This document shows, piece by piece, positions 14,022 to 15,554 of a stretch of 15,554 nucleotides of DNA. The first letter of the stretch is position 1. Every line of letters begins with the position of its first letter. A program made the position numbers and the translations under genes. Under the pieces are notes generated by a model that was given only the letters and a program-made list of their open reading frames with translations, had not been told where the DNA came from and searched no databases. The stretch is from Candidatus Saccharimonadota bacterium (GTDB taxonomy: Bacteria > Patescibacteriota > Saccharimonadia > Saccharimonadales > Saccharimonadaceae). The DNA lies in NCBI GenBank assembly GCA_905372495.1, contig CAJPPG010000016.1, positions 1 to 15,554 on the forward strand. The letters are read 5' to 3'.

Positions 14022-15497
14022 ATGTCAAATCATCGTGTTGGGTTATTCTTTTCAAATCTTTTTTCTATCATCATTTCTTTTTTGATTGCCTATCTCTCAC
14101 GTTTTGGCTGGGACCCCTCTGACCTCGCCTTCCGTCACCTTAAAGACTCCACCGTCTTCCTCTATCTCCTCCTCTCTTTTCTGATCGTTTTCACTTTTTA
14201 CCGCTATAACCCCATCACCGCGAGGCGCGGCATCTTAAGACATTTTAAAGCCGCCTTCCTCACCAATATCTTCATGGCCATTATTTTCTCCACCATAGTC
14301 TATACCACCCACATCAGTGACAGTATTCCTCGACTCTTCTTTGGTACTTTCTTCTCAATTAATTTCTCTATTTCTTTTTCTTGTCTCTTCTTAATCCACC
14401 TCATTAAACGACAATACTTGGAACACCACACAAAAAAGACTATCATTATCACCGATAGTACCTCGCTCGAAAAAGCAGTCTACGACATCCAGAAACTTAA
14501 TTCCGAAGATTGCGAGATTATAGGCGTAACCTCACTCTCCGGTCAGCAATCTGGCCGTTTCTATAAGGTTAAAACGATTGACTCTAGTATAAATACACAA
14601 TCGTCAAAGTCCTCAGACCTCTCCAATAAAAACTCCGCTTTAGGTTCTATAAAACTCAAAGAACTCTCACTTTCCACCCTGGAATATGCTAAACGACATC
14701 AAGTTGATCTTGTTATTTTTAGCGTCAATCACATTGCTCGCAAAAAAATCGAGCATCTCATCGAAGCCTTTAGCGAAATGGGCATTGATTCACTTATCAC
14801 CATCGATAGCTTCGCCATCGAAACCCTTGAAACCAAACTTGAAGATTTTGGTACCACCAACGTCATCCGACTTTCTCCACGCCTCTTCACTGATGGGGAA
14901 CTACTATTGAAACGTCTCATGGATATTGCTGGCGCCCTTGTTGGCTGCTTCATCTGCATCATTTTTGGCCTCATCGTCGCTCCTCTCATCTTTCTTGAAG
15001 ACCCCGGACCCATCATCTTTAAACAAAAACGTGTTGGTCGTAATGGTAAATACTTCTATATCTATAAATTCCGCTCCATGTACCAAGATGCCGAAGCTAA
15101 ACTTCAAACTTTGAAAGATCAAAATGAAATGCAGGGTTTTATGTTTAAAATGAAAAATGATCCCAGGATCACTAAGATTGGTAAAATTCTCCGAAAAACC
15201 AGTATCGATGAACTTCCACAATTTTTCAATGTCCTAGAAGGTAGTATGTCACTCATTGGTACTCGCCCTCCGACTGTTGACGAATATCATCAATATTCTG
15301 CCCACCATAAACGCCGCATCAGTATTAAGCCAGGCATCACTGGCCTCTGGCAGGTCTCAGGGCGCAGCGAAATCACTGACTTCGAAGAGATTGTTCGACT
15401 TGATTGTTTTTATATCGATCATTGGAGCATTGCTGGCGATATCAAAATTCTTTTAAAAACTTTTGCTGCTGTCTTCACTGGCAAGGGTAGTGAATAA
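14022..15497 (+). CDS. polyprenyl glycosylphosphotransferase (WbaP/EpsL type)
   Basis: This membrane enzyme moves a sugar-1-phosphate from a nucleotide sugar to undecaprenyl phosphate, the first step in building a surface glycan. It has 491 residues in the usual long form. Four N-terminal helices lie at about 7-26, 44-61, 75-96 and 103-127. A CoA/NAD-binding-like domain follows (TIIITDSTSLEKAV at 140-153), interrupted by a Ser/Asn/Lys-rich loop (about 184-210). The C-terminal Bac_transf catalytic domain from 291 starts with LLLKRLMDIAGA and a re-entrant hydrophobic segment (302-326). It shows FKQKRVGRNG (333-342), YKFRSM (348-353), the catalytic SIDELPQFFNV (D396, E397), SLIGTRPP (410-417), KPGITGLWQVSGR (436-448) and LDCFYIDHWS (460-469). 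The stop is TAA. It is divergent from HIT-valS. The sugar is unknown. LCP and FemAB-like genes nearby also act on the envelope. Confidence 0.95.
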   Translation: MSNHRVGLFFSNLFSIIISFLIAYLSRFGWDPSDLAFRHLKDSTVFLYLLLSFLIVFTFYRYNPITARRGILRHFKAAFLTNIFMAIIFSTIVYTTHISDSIPRLFFGTFFSINFSISFSCLFLIHLIKRQYLEHHTKKTIIITDSTSLEKAVYDIQKLNSEDCEIIGVTSLSGQQSGRFYKVKTIDSSINTQSSKSSDLSNKNSALGSIKLKELSLSTLEYAKRHQVDLVIFSVNHIARKKIEHLIEAFSEMGIDSLITIDSFAIETLETKLEDFGTTNVIRLSPRLFTDGELLLKRLMDIAGALVGCFICIIFGLIVAPLIFLEDPGPIIFKQKRVGRNGKYFYIYKFRSMYQDAEAKLQTLKDQNEMQGFMFKMKNDPRITKIGKILRKTSIDELPQFFNVLEGSMSLIGTRPPTVDEYHQYSAHHKRRISIKPGITGLWQVSGRSEITDFEEIVRLDCFYIDHWSIAGDIKILLKTFAAVFTGKGSE

Positions 15498-15530
15498 TAA
15501 GTCAAAAAATAATCATCACGGGTCATTATA

Positions 15531-15554
15531 AAATAAAAAATACCCTTTCGGGTC
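15531..15554. terminator. hairpin at the window end, related to the tRNA-Ser terminator
   Basis: AAATAAAAAAT precedes ACCC-TTTC-GGGT and the window ends one base later. On the minus strand it reads as a terminator, a hairpin followed by ATTTTTTATTT, differing by one loop base from the tRNA-Ser terminator at 2608-2631. It is probably a bidirectional terminator for the sugar transferase and for an unseen convergent gene to the right; the plus-strand T tract would lie outside the window. Confidence 0.6.

Overview
The window reads as a chromosomal segment of a low-GC Patescibacteria (CPR) bacterium, most likely Candidatus Saccharibacteria (TM7). This is inferred from the protein families and their sequence style: a FemAB-type peptidyltransferase, an LCP protein, a polyprenyl glycosylphosphotransferase, CPR-looking ValRS and TsaD, short intergenic gaps, and start codons placed just after -10 boxes. 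The standard genetic code fits every intact gene. Of eleven gene ends, nine are TAA and two are TAG; the only TGA ends a transposase relic.

Layout. (1) Positions 1-2398 hold two tandem ABC-2-type permeases. The first runs off the left edge; the second is broken by a frameshift at a (TTTTC)3 tract. (2) A tRNA-Ser(GGA) at 2508-2595 is followed by a compact hairpin terminator that also faces the convergent LCP gene (2731-4200, minus strand). (3) Divergent from LCP is a two-gene MacB/LolD-like ABC exporter (ATPase 4280-5527, permease 5527-6747). (4) Then come tsaD, a Nudix hydrolase and a FemAB-like gene, all on the plus strand, ending in a strong terminator at 9752-9779. (5) From 9780 to 10833 there is a gene-poor stretch of about 1 kb. 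It holds only a short N-terminal piece of an IS1634/IS4-type transposase and several unexplained dyads and degenerate repeats. (6) HIT and valS form a minus-strand operon (13907 to 10834). (7) Divergent from it is a sugar-phosphate transferase (14022-15497), followed by a hairpin nearly identical to the one after the tRNA.

How the genes fit together. Most of the window concerns the cell envelope: LCP (attachment of glycopolymers to peptidoglycan), a FemAB-like enzyme (peptidoglycan cross-bridges), the polyprenyl sugar-phosphate transferase (first step of surface glycan assembly) and two ABC export systems. The rest is translation and housekeeping: tRNA-Ser, TsaD (t6A), ValRS, HIT and Nudix.

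Two points stand out. First, transcription units here have an extended -10 box (TGnTATAAT or close) lying 6-9 nt before the start codon and no Shine-Dalgarno sequence, which implies leaderless mRNAs. Genes inside operons, and two first genes with leaders, do have Shine-Dalgarno sequences. This pattern was used to choose start codons. Second, the (TTTTC)3 tract in the second permease would restore one full-length protein if it had two copies, so the gene may be phase-variable. I see no CRISPR array, toxin-antitoxin system or other clearly novel defence system.
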